Positions 1 through 11,667 of a stretch of DNA of 64,000 nucleotides are shown here, in pieces. The stretch is from contig OZ176050.1 in NCBI GenBank assembly GCA_964247055.1, positions 14,198,001 through 14,262,000 on the forward strand, in the 5' to 3' direction. Under the pieces are notes generated by a model. It saw nothing but the letters and a program-made list of their open reading frames with translations. It did not search any database and was not told the origin of the DNA. Position 1 is the first letter of the stretch. Every line of letters starts with the position of its first letter. The translations under genes and the position numbers were made by a program. The stretch comes from Paragordius varius (lineage: Eukaryota > Nematomorpha).

Positions 1-623
1 TATATTTTAGTGTTATATTTTGAAATAAAGCATATATTCACCAAAATATTTTGAAAAATTGCGCACCTTTTGCAATTTTATACCGATACACAAAAGTGTA
101 AATAATTTTCTTTAATAACTAAAGGTTAAAACCAAAAGCACCATGATAATCCTGTTATTTTCCTACCAGAATATATATATATATATATATATTTCATCAA
201 GATATTTTTTTGTGGAAACTGTGTAATATACCACACCGATGGTGTAAAAACAGGCAGCTTTAATTTTGTACTGCGACATAGTTCAAAATATCTGGCCACA
301 TTAGGTTTAGTATTTTAATTCTTTTTCGAATTCGCAGGTATTTAAAGAATTTACAAATACGATTTAAGAGTTTGTAATGGTTAAGTTTTATTGTATACAG
401 ATAAAGCATATTAAACAAATTCAACAAGAGCTGGAATTTCTCTCCAACTAACTGAAGGCAATCCTTCTCAACAATCCTCTCAAAGGCAATCCACACCCAT
501 TTGGCCCAACAATCTTTACTATCAAAATTTGGAGGTGTGTTTAAACGCTTTCCTCATCTCCCTTGCTATGGTAAAATAATATAAATACCATCATCAATTT
601 TAACTTATCCCTTAATGCATATT
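1..623. other. AT-rich intergenic stretch
   Basis: No convincing coding region is seen here. The stretch holds an (AT)n run at about 172-192 and one copy of a dispersed repeat (140-236, listed separately). The short open frames are AT-rich, lack domain-like composition and have no splice context. Confidence 0.5.
140..236 (+). repeat. Dispersed repeat, copy 1
   Basis: This ~97-bp segment reappears inverted at about 44413-44500. The two share the block reading 'GTGGAAACTGTGTAATATAC' and the 'CATGATAATCCTG' block, separated by an AT microsatellite. A weaker partial match to the 'CTTCATCAAGATATTTTTTG' part lies near 42421. I do not recognise the family. The AT microsatellite lies in the middle of both copies, so it probably belongs to the repeat. 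Confidence 0.6.
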
Positions 624-856
624 AAAGTAAAGATTAAAATTACACCACAGACACAAAACGTAAAAAATAACGACAGGTAATTTTTTAAAGGTACACATAC
701 TTTTTTAAAACCTTCATTTTTCCTATATAAATTAGGAAATTTGTAAATGATTGTGTATTTACCATATCTTATCAAACAATGAGTTATGTAAAAATGTATA
801 AAACATTGCACGGGTTTTTGAAATATTTGTCCTTATATTTTTACGTTTTTCTCGTA
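624..856. mobile_element. Diverged Tc1/mariner-like MITE
   Basis: The left side resembles the family terminus (AAATT-ACACC-ACAGACACAAAACGTAAA) and the right side resembles the inverted counterpart (TTTGTCCTTATATTTTTACG). The middle has the family block 'AACAATGAGTTATG'. Both tips are eroded, so the ends are approximate and no TA duplication can be read. Confidence 0.5.
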
Positions 857-879
857 AGATAACTTTTCTTTTATAGCTG

Positions 880-1130
880 ATAAGATTATGGCAGGTTCGT
901 GTAATGTTAAATGTTTGGATATATTTCGAAGTTGCCTCGATTTTTGCAATTACAAAATGATTCACAATGAAAAGGTAGGAGGTACTCATACTCGACATAA
1001 AAACAACCAAAATTATACGAAAAATGAAACAGAAATAGCATTTCACGAGCCAGATATTTTGGCGAATTTTGCTGCGCACTTGTATGGAGATGATGTAACA
1101 TATGACAAGGAATATGGTTTTCTATTATAA
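880..1130 (+). CDS. Candidate host exon, unknown product
   Basis: This is an unrecognised open stretch. A pyrimidine-rich acceptor (TTTTCTTTTATAG) ends at about 879, and the frame then runs 83 codons to a TAA at 1130. The encoded peptide is not low-complexity: it has seven cysteines or histidines in the first half and an acidic end (HEPDILANFAAHLYGDD, then YDKEYGFLL). A possible donor (AAAAG|GTAGGA) lies at about 975, so the exon may instead be short and internal. No upstream partner exon could be found. It sits directly beside an eroded MITE, so chance coding potential cannot be excluded. Confidence 0.3.
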
Positions 1131-1637
1131 TACTTTTCATACCTCTAAAAAAATGTTTGAATCGGTTTTGAACCTGTATAGTTTTAAACCTTTAACAATG
1201 AATAGTTAAAATGAAATATTAAAAAAATAATATTATTAAATTCATAGAAAGCCATATTTTTAAAACTTTGGTGTACGATATAAAAACAGAAAAAATATGC
1301 TTTTTTCGCTTATAGAATATTTTTCTTTTATTTTTATGTTCCTGATAACCATGTTCTAGTTCTAGACTCTGGTTAATCCTAATCTTAATATATGTATTTT
1401 AGGTTTTTCACAACTTTATTGATAGCAAACAATAAAATATATTAAAAATTTTGAAATTTGGTTTTCTTAATTATAAAAAAATGTCTATTTAATTTTTATA
1501 TTTTTGCTATATTGTTTTAGATATCATTATTCACTTTTGGCTCCAGACTTTATTGAAAAAAACTATATTTCAAGTTTTGATAAATTTTGTTAATTTTATT
1601 TATGTATCATATATATATGTAAATACTTATTTTATTA
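1131..1637. other. AT-rich, nothing recognised
   Basis: This stretch is mostly A/T runs. No exon, inverted repeat or family element was identified in it. Confidence 0.4.
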
Positions 1638-2137
1638 CAGTAAAAAATTGAAATTATACTATGGACAAAACGTATAAATATAAATACAATAAAGACAACC
1701 ATACTTTCAAACCTTAATTTTTCCTATAAATCATTTAATTACAATTGTAAAAATAGAATTAATTGTGTTAATAATACAGGAAAAATTAAAATTATACGGA
1801 CAAAAGTTGAAAATATAAAGACTTTCTATTTAAAAGACAACCATACTTTTTAAATAGATTTTTTTACTTATAACTTATTGTTTAAACACAATCAATGACA
1901 TTTTATGATTGCATTAACTTGTTTTAATATAAATTAGGGTTAAAAAATTTGGTGTCTTCAAAAAAATTTGTTTTTAGTTTTTACATTTTGTCCGTATAAT
2001 TTCAATTTTTACTGTAAATATCTAATTTCACACATTGCCATAAACATTGAGTTCAGATCAGGTGCTAAAAAGTATGGTTTTTTTAGAAAATATTTGACTT
2101 TATATTTTTACGTTTTGTTCGTATAATTTCAATTAAT
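1638..2137. mobile_element. Tc1/mariner-like MITE, interrupted
   Basis: The element begins CAGTAAAAAATTGAAATTAT after a TA and ends in the inverted form (CGTTTTGTTCGTATAATTTC) near 2137. This family has terminal inverted repeats starting CAGTAAAAATTGAAATTATA, followed by CGGACAAAACGTAAAAATAT, with TA target duplication; these are hallmarks of Tc1/mariner-type nonautonomous elements. A second copy (1777-2014) is inserted in its middle. Without the insert the element is about 260 bp, like the other copies. No transposase is present. Confidence 0.75.
1777..2014. mobile_element. Inner Tc1/mariner-like MITE with TA duplication
   Basis: This 238-bp copy is flanked by TA on both sides (1775-1776 and 2015-2016). 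It starts CAGGAAAAATTAAAATTATA and ends AATTTCAATTTTTACTG. It sits inside the older copy at 1638-2137, which gives the relative order of the two insertions. Confidence 0.75.
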
Positions 2138-2402
2138 ATTTTTCATTTCATTTTAGATAAAATGTTGGGGTGCAGGGGTGAGACTTTTTTAACGATTGTA
2201 AAGAAAAGAGAGCTAAAAATATAAAATTCACACCTGAATTATTTGAAGGAAGTTATCAAAAAGTCAAATAATTGCTGATGTCTATAAAATCAATTCTGAT
2301 ATCGATATCCTAAGCTATGCTATATTCCTTTGGCAAAATCATTATGTAGTCAATAAATAACAATTATTTATTCAGAATTGTGAAATATTCTTAAATATTA
2401 AT

Positions 2403-3394
2403 AGGTGATAAAAAAATTTTTGACTTGACTTGCAAGTTTTTCAAGTCATGGCTAGCTTTCATGTGATAAAAAAATTAACATTAGACGACTTAAGTTAAGC
2501 AGGAAAAATTATTCGGAGGTGATAATAAATCATATAATCGTAAAATTTATAGATTTTGCAAGTGTGGTGTAAAGCACACTTGACAAATTTTAAAATATGG
2601 ATAAAATAATTTTGGAAACTATTTATGTATGTGATTTAGGCTTTGTATGTAATTAAAACCTTTGTTAACGATATAATTGTTAATTTGATAAATTTTGTAT
2701 GATGACCTATTCAACTTGGGTGGATACAAAAAAGGATAAATATTTAGAAAAACTCTGCTAATATTTAAGAATTTGGCATATAAAAATATGCTAAATATAT
2801 CGATTTCGTAAACGTAATTTGCTTCTCGATATTTTTTAAAATTAATAATTAAATATTAATCTCTTGCTATATTTCAAATCTTTATTCATTAAACGCTAAA
2901 GGATTCATTAACTAATGTAAATAATTTATATCATCATAAATTTATGTCGAATGTAATGTTGATAATCAATTAAAAATAATAATAAGTTATATTGTATAAA
3001 TATATTCTATTAGCATATGGACTCAAAACAAAATGAGTACAGTGGTAAAATAATGGAGAGTGTTTTAAAGGCGAATGGTTTCATCAATCTAAATTAGCAG
3101 TCTCAATATTTAGAAAACTTTATAATATATATTAAGATACGTGCCATGGGTTTGAGAAACAATGCATATTGTTTTAATTGTTTATCCTTTTGTTCCTTAT
3201 TTCATTAATTTTGGCTGATCAAAATAATTTCCGTAAAATTCAAATTGGGTGACAAAAAAATATTACATTCATAGGCAAAAGACTTGACTTACGTGTTTTT
3301 TTATCACCGATTTTCAAGCGTACACTTGCTAGCTTAAGTTAACTTGCTCATGCCACGCTTGACTTACAAGTCAAGGGCGACTTTTTTATCACCT
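2403..3394. mobile_element. Foldback/TIR DNA element, ~1 kb
   Basis: The two ends are inverted copies: the left starts AGGTGATAAAAAAATTTTTG and the right ends TCGACTT-type sequence into TTTTTTATCACCT (3382-3394). The arms run about 100 bp and include inverted ACTTGAC/GTCAAGT and GCTAGC motifs plus a second GTGATAAAAAAA block on the left and TTTTTTTATCACC on the right. The interior has no transposase. No target duplication is evident. It is best described as a nonautonomous terminal-inverted-repeat element of unknown superfamily. Confidence 0.6.
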
Positions 3395-3714
3395 CACCTT
3401 ATGTGTGTAGAAACAGTTGCGTAGTTAAATTTGGTTCATTATTTTTTGCAAAAAATAATTCCAAAATAAAAATTGCTTCCATTTATTTTTGTTCAAATGT
3501 TGATTTTTAAATATGTTTAGATTTGTGGCCTAATTTAGTTAATTATGATATAAACCGCAAAAGTAATGTATTAAGACAAATTAAAACACTAATTTATTTT
3601 AATAAAAAAAGTTTATATTGAAATTAAAAAATAAACCTTTACGGTTCCATAAAAAGCCAATCTTTCTCTTTGGATCCCTGGTAAAATTATTTGGATAACC
3701 AAGAGAATATAAAC
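3395..3714. other. AT-rich spacer, nothing recognised
   Basis: This is unique-looking AT-rich sequence between the foldback element and the hAT element. No coding or repeat structure was identified. Confidence 0.4.
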
Positions 3715-5858
3715 CAGTGGTACTCACGAAAGATATTTGACGGGCCAAATAAAATATATATTTTTTTCGAGGGCCAGAATCTTATAATGGCAAACATTCC
3801 ATAGCTATTTGACACAGCACATATTTATAATCTAAATCAGCACAATTAATATTTTGCGGATCGCAAAATCCAACTAAAAACTCGTTTTGCACCATTTAGT
3901 TTAAAAAATTAAATATTTTGATAACAACATTTATTTTGATATTAACTAATAATTTTTGACAAATTTGGTTTCGCCTCATGACAGACCAATCTTAATGCGT
4001 CGTCCATATGATTAACGGTTAAACGATTTCTGTATCTATTCTTGAGATACCTTATTTTTAAATATGCTGTCCACGGGTAACTTGAGAAAAAACAGTTAGG
4101 ATAACTTGAGCACATTTTTTTATATTTTTATATTTATTTGGCATATCTTGCCGAAACCATACATATCTTTCTTCTCTTCGATTCTCCTTATATATATAGC
4201 CTGCGAATCGGAATCATTTTTAAAATCTACGAATTCTTCAATGATATGCGCCTGAAAACCGAGATGCTCACGTTGCTTAATATTGGATATATCCATACCA
4301 TGGATTTTCCACGAGTTTTAAGCAATTATATTTCTTAGTTCTTCAAATCTGAATTTCATTTCATTAAATAAAAATGCTAAATGATTATCTATTTTAAATG
4401 TTGGAAAATATAGAAGTGTTTTATTTATAAATTCTTGTTTATATAGTATTAATTTTTCAAAAGCAAATATTTGATTAGCAAATTGGGTTATTATTTTGCT
4501 CACTTGAAAACTTGTATTAAGACTAAGTCTATAAGTAAATGTCGCAAAAATAGGCAATAAAACCCACCATTGGTCACTATTAATTTCCTCGTCAAACTTT
4601 CTGTTATCTTTTATAAATAATACAATCTCATGCCTTAAAACAAAAAAATCTATTTAATACTTTGCTAAGGCTTAGTTATCCACAGCGGTGTACAAAAGAA
4701 AATCATCAAACTCACTAAGGATATCTTTCAGAAGGTTTAGAATTTACGGCTGTTAAATTCTCTTGGATGTGGTTAACTATATCCACAATCGTTTTAATTA
4801 CCTAATTGAGTGATTCATCTTTTACACGGAAAACCAAGTTTTGCTGTTGAGTAAATATTTTTCAAATTATATTTGTTTTTCAAAAGAGGGATAAATCATT
4901 CGTTTCATAGAGGGACAGCCATCTGTGCAGATCGAAACCAACCTTTTTCATAGATATACCATTATTATCAAAAAAGGGCTACCACTTATTAGAAATGCTT
5001 TTATTAGTTGGGAATCAGTAAACGGTTTCATATTTTTTCCTAAAATATAACAAACTTCATACGAAGCTAATGTTACAGCTTTTCCTAGGAGAAGGCTATA
5101 AAAATAATAGATTTTCTTTCTGGTATAATTCCTTTATTTTTTATTTATTTCGTTTTCCTCATGATTTTCTGGTAATTTATGAGAATGATGGATTGTAAAA
5201 TGTTTTTCAATATTGTATTTTTTCATAATTATGTTGTCCTTGCATATAAGGCAGGTATCAACATTTTTAAAAACGACAAAGAATTTTTCTTCCCATTCCT
5301 TTTTAAAGAGCGATTTTTATCGGATAATTTACGTTTTTTAGCATTAGATGTCATCCTATGAATTTATATTTAAATATTATGTAAATTTTTGCAAAAAATA
5401 GGAATATAATTTGAATTATGCTATAAAAAATAGGTAAAAATTTAATGATGTTGATTTGAAAAATATTTTATGGGAGTTATAAAAAATGATGTGGGATCGC
5501 TATGAAAAGAATTATATGCAAGTTTGAGTGAAAAGCTTGCTTAAATACAAAAAAGCAATTCAATAAAAATTTCAAAATAGAAAAAAATAAAATACAGAAA
5601 CAGAGACAGAGACAACGTGTGCCAAAATTTTGAAATCATTTTATGTAGGGAAATTTTTCCACCAAATTGGGTAAAAAATAGAAATTACGAAATAGATCTA
5701 AAGAAATAAATTAATATTAAAATAAGCGAAAATTGGTTTATGTGTTTTAAAAATTCATCAATAAAAAAAATAATTTAAGTATCAATATGGTCATAGGGCA
5801 ATTTTAAAGTACTCTTAGGGCCGCATGTGGCCCGTGGGCCGCGGTTTGAGTATCACTG
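3715..5858 (-). mobile_element. Decayed hAT DNA transposon
   Basis: The left end reads CAGTGGTACTCACG. The right end, read on the minus strand, is CAGTGATACTCAAACCGCGG followed by GCCCACGGGCC. These are typical hAT terminal inverted repeats of the GTF2IRD2/ZBED5-related group. Between them lies a minus-strand transposase relic (3950-5354). No clean 8-bp target duplication remains (ATATAAAC against ATAACTAT), which suggests an old insertion. A 181-bp deletion derivative with the same ends lies at 22186-22366. Confidence 0.8.
3950..5354 (-). pseudogene. hAT transposase relic (ZBED5/GTF2IRD2-like)
   Basis: Minus-strand translation begins with Met at 5354. A zinc-finger segment follows (EWEEKFFVV, CLICKD, then an EKHFTIHHSH block), which matches the BED-like finger of this hAT group; it lies one frame away from the first codons, so at least one frameshift is present near 5300. 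The middle (4557-4318) matches the conserved region in which a long helix and 'FP.F' precede the dimerisation domain. The C-terminus near 4040-3960 carries YRNRLTVNHMDDALRL, the family's typical ending. Several stops and shifts between these blocks make it non-functional. It is bounded by matching hAT ends. The identification rests on remembered family motifs, not on an alignment. Confidence 0.75.
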
Positions 5859-6399
5859 ATAACTATGTATATACACTACATATCATTCAATAAAAGTGTA
5901 AAACAAATTAAAATATGTTTTGCAAGTAAGAAAACGGAAAAAATCAATTGAAAAGGTCATATTGTTTAGTGTGAAAAAGTACTCATAACAACTTAACAGT
6001 AATTCTAATTTAATTAAAAGTCTGCCAAAACTATCATAAATAAATTATTTGATTCAACTTAACAACAGGTAGGTATGATATATAATTTGTCATATGATAG
6101 ATAACAATAAACAAAGGAAATTGTAAAAATGTTACCATATGTTATAATCATCAATTTTTATTTTTTATAAAAGATTACACGTTGTAGTTTTGTGCCCATA
6201 AACTATCATTTTGGCACATGCTTTTATTAAATTAAAATTGCTAAATTGATTTTTTGTATTAAGTATTTTACCGTGGTATATATAATAGTGTAAGTTGCCT
6301 GCGAAGCCGCTATTTGAAAAAAATGGCTCAACAAAATTGTGATCCATATATGTGGATTATTTCGAAAGATATTTTAATAGTTATGATCTCATTGTTTCA
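5859..6399. other. AT-rich spacer, nothing recognised
   Basis: No gene or repeat boundary was identified. The short minus-strand open frame at 6165-6347 has no supporting features. Confidence 0.35.
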
Positions 6400-7390
6400 A
6401 AACGGTGCTTTTAAATTTTAAACCGTACATTTTTACTAATATATTGTTGGTGTGAAGGCCCCAAATTGACGGTGAAAAAATTGCTCTACTATAATTTTTG
6501 CCTTTTTACGGGTAATATTTCAGGCCCTTATTAAACTTATATGACCTGATAAGTTTTCTCAAAATTAAACAACATAATTAAGCATTTGATTATAATTTTT
6601 TTACAGAGAATACCTGGAATCAAGATTGATTCCATATGCTCTCATTAGATTTTTGAAATTTACCTGAAAACTAAAAAATCACTTTATGGCGGCACATTTA
6701 TTAGGGTGAGAAGGGCCTAATTAACGGCTAATTTTAAAAAAGAGCAAAACCTACATGCCTTGTTACGGGTAATATTATGAGCATTTATTAAACTCAGATG
6801 GCCTGATGGGTTTTGTGAAATTACCCTTACAAAGGCACACTGTTTCGATATGAGAGGCAGTAGCAGGTATCTGTTTACCCGGCAGCCAGATATGACGGGG
6901 CAGTAGCAGGCATCTATTTACCCAGCAGCCAATACAAAAAAAGACATGACTAAAATTTTTGCCTTTTAACAGGGAATACCTTGGATCCTTAACTAAACGG
7001 TCTCATACCTTGGGCCAAAAATATATTTACAGTTATTTATGTGGACTAATTTTTTTAAAAAATGGCATTTTACGAGGTGGCGGGTAAAAAGACGGCCTAA
7101 ATTTAAAAAGCGAACCGACCATGTTCGGCGCCATCAACAAAAAGTAGAAAAATTCATATTTTATATCGAATGGTCCAACACGTTTTCCGGGAAAAACTCT
7201 ATGCGATTTTGTAGACTTCTTTTAAAATACCGTTTTTACACAGGGTGGGCCCAAACTGGGGGCTAATTCGAAAAAGGGCGAAGCTAGTGTCGGGGAATCA
7301 TATATGATTCTATTTTTTTGGATTCGAATGGGTATGCCGGTTTTCCGGAAACAGATCACAAAGCCAGCATTTTCCATTTTTATAGATAGA
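6400..7390 (-). mobile_element. Nonautonomous Helitron, 3' end missing
   Basis: The right end carries the family 5' terminus in inverse orientation: TTCCGGAAACAGATCACAAA, CCAGCATTTTCC, ATTTTTATAGATAGA. The interior holds the family's repeated blocks (TTTTTGCCTTTT, ACGGGTAATATTTCAGGCCC, CTTACCCAGCAGCC-like). No CTAG terminus is seen on the left, so the 3' end is truncated and the left limit is approximate. No Rep/helicase gene is present. The next Helitron abuts it directly at 7391. Confidence 0.65.
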
Positions 7391-9578
7391 CTAGCGTAAA
7401 TCTCTATACGCGTATGATCTCATAATTTTGGCGAAAAACAGCCTTAAACACATATTTTTGAGCGGGTTTAAGGGTATAAAGGCCCCAAGGCCAAAATTAA
7501 ACAATGTTAACAAAAAAATATTTATTCAGCAATAATCTTAGTATAAAAAACATAAGCGATTATTGGGTGAAACGTGCAAAAAAAGCTTTATTTTTGACAT
7601 CGGAAAGAGATATGTATTTTGTCCTTATGGAGTAAAGAGGTTTGATTTCACATTTTAAAAATTCATATATCTATTAATGCATAACCTGTGATGAAACACT
7701 GATCACTGTAATGAGTGTAATTTGTCCTAAAACCTTAATTTTTACCTAGTTAGGGGTAATATTTCTAGCTTTTAATGAGCTTATATGGCTTCATAATTTT
7801 CTGTAAATAGCTCCAAAACAACGCAATGTCTATACAGTGGCGCAGTTTTTTGGCAGGAGCTCCTTACCCAGGAGCAGGTATAAAAAAGCGTTTGGCAAAA
7901 TATTTGCCATTATATGATAAGTTTTTGGAAATATTGCTTCAAAACTAAAAAATTGTTCTATAGCGGTGCAACTTTACTTAGCATTAAAATAACCCCCTAT
8001 ACTAAAATATTTGTTTTTAAGGAGTTTTAAATATTTTAGGTCCTTATTGAACTCACAAAGTCTCATCGGTTTCTGAAATTCGCCTCCAAAGGGATGCTGT
8101 ATCGATATGGTGATGCAGTTTTACGCAAGTAGCCCCCTAACAAGGGGCGAAACAAAAACACGCTATGATAAAATTTTTGCCTTATTTTGGGTAATACCTG
8201 GAATCATGATTGATTCCATATGCTTTCGTGGGATTTTCGAAAAATTGCCTCAAACCTAAATATCATTCTATGGGAGCGTTTACAGGTCAGGGGCCTAATT
8301 AAGGGTTAATTTAATAAAACTGCTCTACTTAAATTTTTACCTTTATAGGGGTACAAGCCTTTATTAAACTCATATGGCCTGATAGTTTACCGAAAATTAA
8401 TAAACAACGCAATTTCGATATGGTGGCGCAATTTTAGGCGGACACCTCCCTACCCAGAGGCCAATATAAAAAAGACATTCGATAAAAATTTTTCCTTTAT
8501 AGGGGAACACCTAGAATTATTATTTATTCCATATGTTCTTAATAATTTTTGGAAGAATGGCTTCAAAACTAAATAATAGTTCAATGATAGCGTATTTTTT
8601 TGGCCTAATGAACCTAATTAACGGCTAATTTACAAAACCGTTCGACTTAAATTTTTGCCTTTATACGAGTAATATTTCAGGCCCTAATTTATATGGCCTG
8701 ATAGGTTTTCAGAAAATTAACTCCTAAACAACGCAATTTCGATACGGTGGAGCAGTTTTAATCGGGTAGCTCCCTACGAGGCTGATACAAAAAAGTGCAG
8801 GATTAAATTTTTTGCCATTTTACAAAGAATACCTGGAATCATGATTGATTCCATATGATCTGATTAGTTTTTGGAAAAATTGCCTCAAAACTAAAATCAC
8901 ATTCTATGGTGATGCATTTTTAAAGCGTAAGGTGCCTAATTAACAGCTGATTTAAAAAAACCGCAAGACCTAAATTTTTGTCTTGTTACGGGTAATATTT
9001 GATATACCTATTGAATTCACATGGCCTGAGAAATTTTCTAATAATTTGGCCCCAAAGGCACGCTATTTCAATATGACGTAGCAGTTTTTAGCAGGTATCT
9101 GTTTAACCAGCAGCCAAAATAAAAAACGCACAACTAAATTTTTGCCTTTTAACAGGGAATATCTAAAATCCTTGAATTTTTACGCTCATACCTTGGAAGA
9201 AAAATATTTAACAATTATAATTGTGGTGGCATTTTAGGGGGGAGCGGGTAAAAAGAGGACCTAATTTAAAAAAGCGGGCCCACTATGTTCAGCGCAATTA
9301 ATAAGTAAAATTGAAATCGAATGGTCCATCACGTTTTCCGAAAAATTGCCTCAAAGACATGATTTTTGTTAACTTGTGTTTTCAAAAAAAACCTTTTTTT
9401 ACACGGAGTGGTCTCGAACTGGGGGCCTAATTTAAAAAAAGGGCCAAGGCTATTGTCGGGGCATTAATTAATGATTATATTTTTTCGACATTTGAATTTT
9501 AATGGGTCTACCGGTTTCCCGGAAACAAACAAAGACAGCATTCATTTTTATAAATATATATATATATATATATATAGA
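7391..9578 (-). mobile_element. Nonautonomous Helitron with satellite-like interior
   Basis: On the minus strand the element starts TCTATATA at 9578 and ends at CTAG (7391-7394), with A before and T after, as expected for Helitron insertion between A and T. The usual 3' hairpin (GCTGC-GTA-GCAGC) is lost in this copy. The interior consists of repeated ~300-bp modules combining 'TTGCCTTT..ACGGGTAATATTT', 'ATATGGCCTGATAGG', 'CGATATGGTGGCGCAGTTTT' and 'CTACCCAGAGGCC'. An (AT)n run sits just inside the 5' terminus (about 9551-9576). No coding region is present. Confidence 0.7.
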
Positions 9579-10160
9579 TATGTGTTAACACATAATTTAT
9601 TATTAAATAAATTTACATAGATACATTTTAATATTAACTATAAGACATCTACAATAAATATATTAAAGATATACAACATATACTATTCAACATTTCTATT
9701 TCTAAAATAAAATTACACTTAAATGATGTCAAAAAGTAGGGGTTGGTTTAAAAATAAAAATTTTTTTGATAAAAACGTTAATATATCAATATTAAAACTT
9801 AAATAAAAATATATTTTTGGAAAATAAAAAAATGAATGTGTTTTGTTCTAAAAAAATTTTGTCTTTCCTTAACCAAGGTGTGAGAGATAAGAATTGAGAT
9901 CATATCACATTAAAAATTAAATCGAAAAAATAAATAAGTGTTGAGTTTGGATTAAAAATATTTTTGCAGATCAATACTGACTGGTCTCTTTTGCGTAAAA
10001 ATTTTTTCTTTATTCATCGAAAATAAAGTTGATCATGTCATCGGAATCGTCTTCAGTTGTTGAATGATTCATTGCATTATTGCTAAAAAAATCGCATTAA
10101 ATTATATTTTAAATATATTATAAGGCATATGTTTTAAGGCATATATTTTAAAACAAAATT

Positions 10161-10196
<36 letters not shown>

Positions 10197-10740
10197 ATAT
10201 TATAGTATATAAAATTATTGATTAAACTGTATTTTTTAATTTTAATTGGTATATGACCGTGAAAAAAACCTTTCTCTAGCAATCAAATTACGTTTCTATA
10301 TATCAAATCCTAAATATTAAGCAGCATGTCAGGCTTTCAGTTTTGATAATTTATACTTTGTTTCAATTTAACTTATTAAAGATGACTAATATAATATTAT
10401 ATTATTGACTTCAATATTCATAATTGACGCTCTCAGATGACACTTTAAAAATGGGCTACCCAACTAAATGGCATCCATAAACTAACTAATTCATGATAAT
10501 TATGATATTGGGATAATTCAGTATTGAATGAATTTATTTTGGTTTTCGAATACTACAAATAATCATTTAAACGCAAAAAATAAACTTTTCCGATTTTAGA
10601 CCCTAGTTTGTAATTAGAATCGTTAAAAAAATTACATTTTGCAATGACTAATTTAGAAGTATTCAAGCCGTGATAGCGTCAAAATGCATGAATTATGAAG
10701 GTATTTTTGTAAAATTTTAAATATCTTAAGAATATTATTG
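9579..10740. other. AT-rich intergenic stretch with microsatellite
   Basis: No exon was identified. An (AT)n run lies at about 10169-10195. The rest is A/T-rich sequence without a recognised repeat family. Confidence 0.4.
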
Positions 10741-11386
10741 TATACCATTTGCACTTCAAGAGTGTCCTTCAACACTTCAAGTTGGTCCTTGAACATTTCA
10801 AGTTAGTCCTTGAACACTTCAAATTGGTCCTTTGACTTTTTTGTTTTGTTTTTTTAACTTTTATCAGTCAAATCGTTAATCATTCATCTATTTTATTGTT
10901 TTTAACCTATTTTCTATTATTTAACATAAATTTTTATCAATATCAACTTTTAATCATTAAGAAACCGTATATCTTAATTAACTTTTTAATTTTATTTTGA
11001 ATATTAATAAGATTTCAAAACCTATTTAAAAATATATAAGTTTTCTGGGTTTTTATTTACAATTTTTCACTGAAAACATTTAATAGTTAATAATTTTGTA
11101 AAATTGAAAAATAAGGTTGAAATAAAAAAGTGGTTTTTAAATGAAAAATTTTATTTTTAAATGAATAAATATATAATAAATAAAGAAAATTAGGTTAAAA
11201 ATAATAAAATAAAAAAAATACATGCAAAAATTATGGTTAAATAATGATTTAAAAATTGGAACAACTTGAAGTGTTCAAGAACCAACTTGAAGTGCTCAAG
11301 GACCAACTTAAAGTGTTAAAGGACCAAAAAGTGTTAAAGTACCAACTTGAAGTGTTTAAGGACACTCTTGAAGTCCAAATGATATA
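10741..11386. mobile_element. Foldback element with subrepeated arms
   Basis: The ends are inverted copies: TATACCATTTGCACTTCAAG on the left, and CTTGAAGTCCAAATGATATA on the right. Each arm is built of about four to five ~22-bp subrepeats of the form CACTTCAAGTTGGTCCTTGA (inverse on the right: ACTTGAAGTGTTCAAGGACC). Between the arms is ~380 bp of A/T-rich filler with no coding region. A right-end fragment of the same element lies at 28711-28885. The superfamily is unknown. Confidence 0.7.
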
Positions 11387-11390
11387 AATC

Positions 11391-11667
11391 TATAAAACTA
11401 CAAATTATCCAATTTAAATTTCAATTAAGGTCATAATGCGGATATTGCCATGTTCTTTTCACTCGATTTGCATGTCATTGTATATGTACATTTTATAAAA
11501 ATAATAAAAGAATTTTAAAAAAAAACATCAATATTATGTATAACCTAAGTCATAACCTATACTAAATTAGTTCACTATATTTTATAAATAAATCATGTAT
11601 TATTATGGTTAAACTATCTTAAAACTTTTATATAATAAAATGAGGTGTATATCTAGTCAAATGCCGC
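11391..11667. other. AT-rich region downstream of MAF1
   Basis: This lies 3' of the MAF1 stop on the minus strand. I see no AATAAA in the first ~200 nt on that strand, so the polyadenylation site is not defined. Confidence 0.35.

Noticed and set aside
11220-11386. CRISPR-like array of ~22-bp repeats
   Set aside because: The repeats have almost no spacers, form inverted arms with 10741-10830, and the DNA is eukaryotic.
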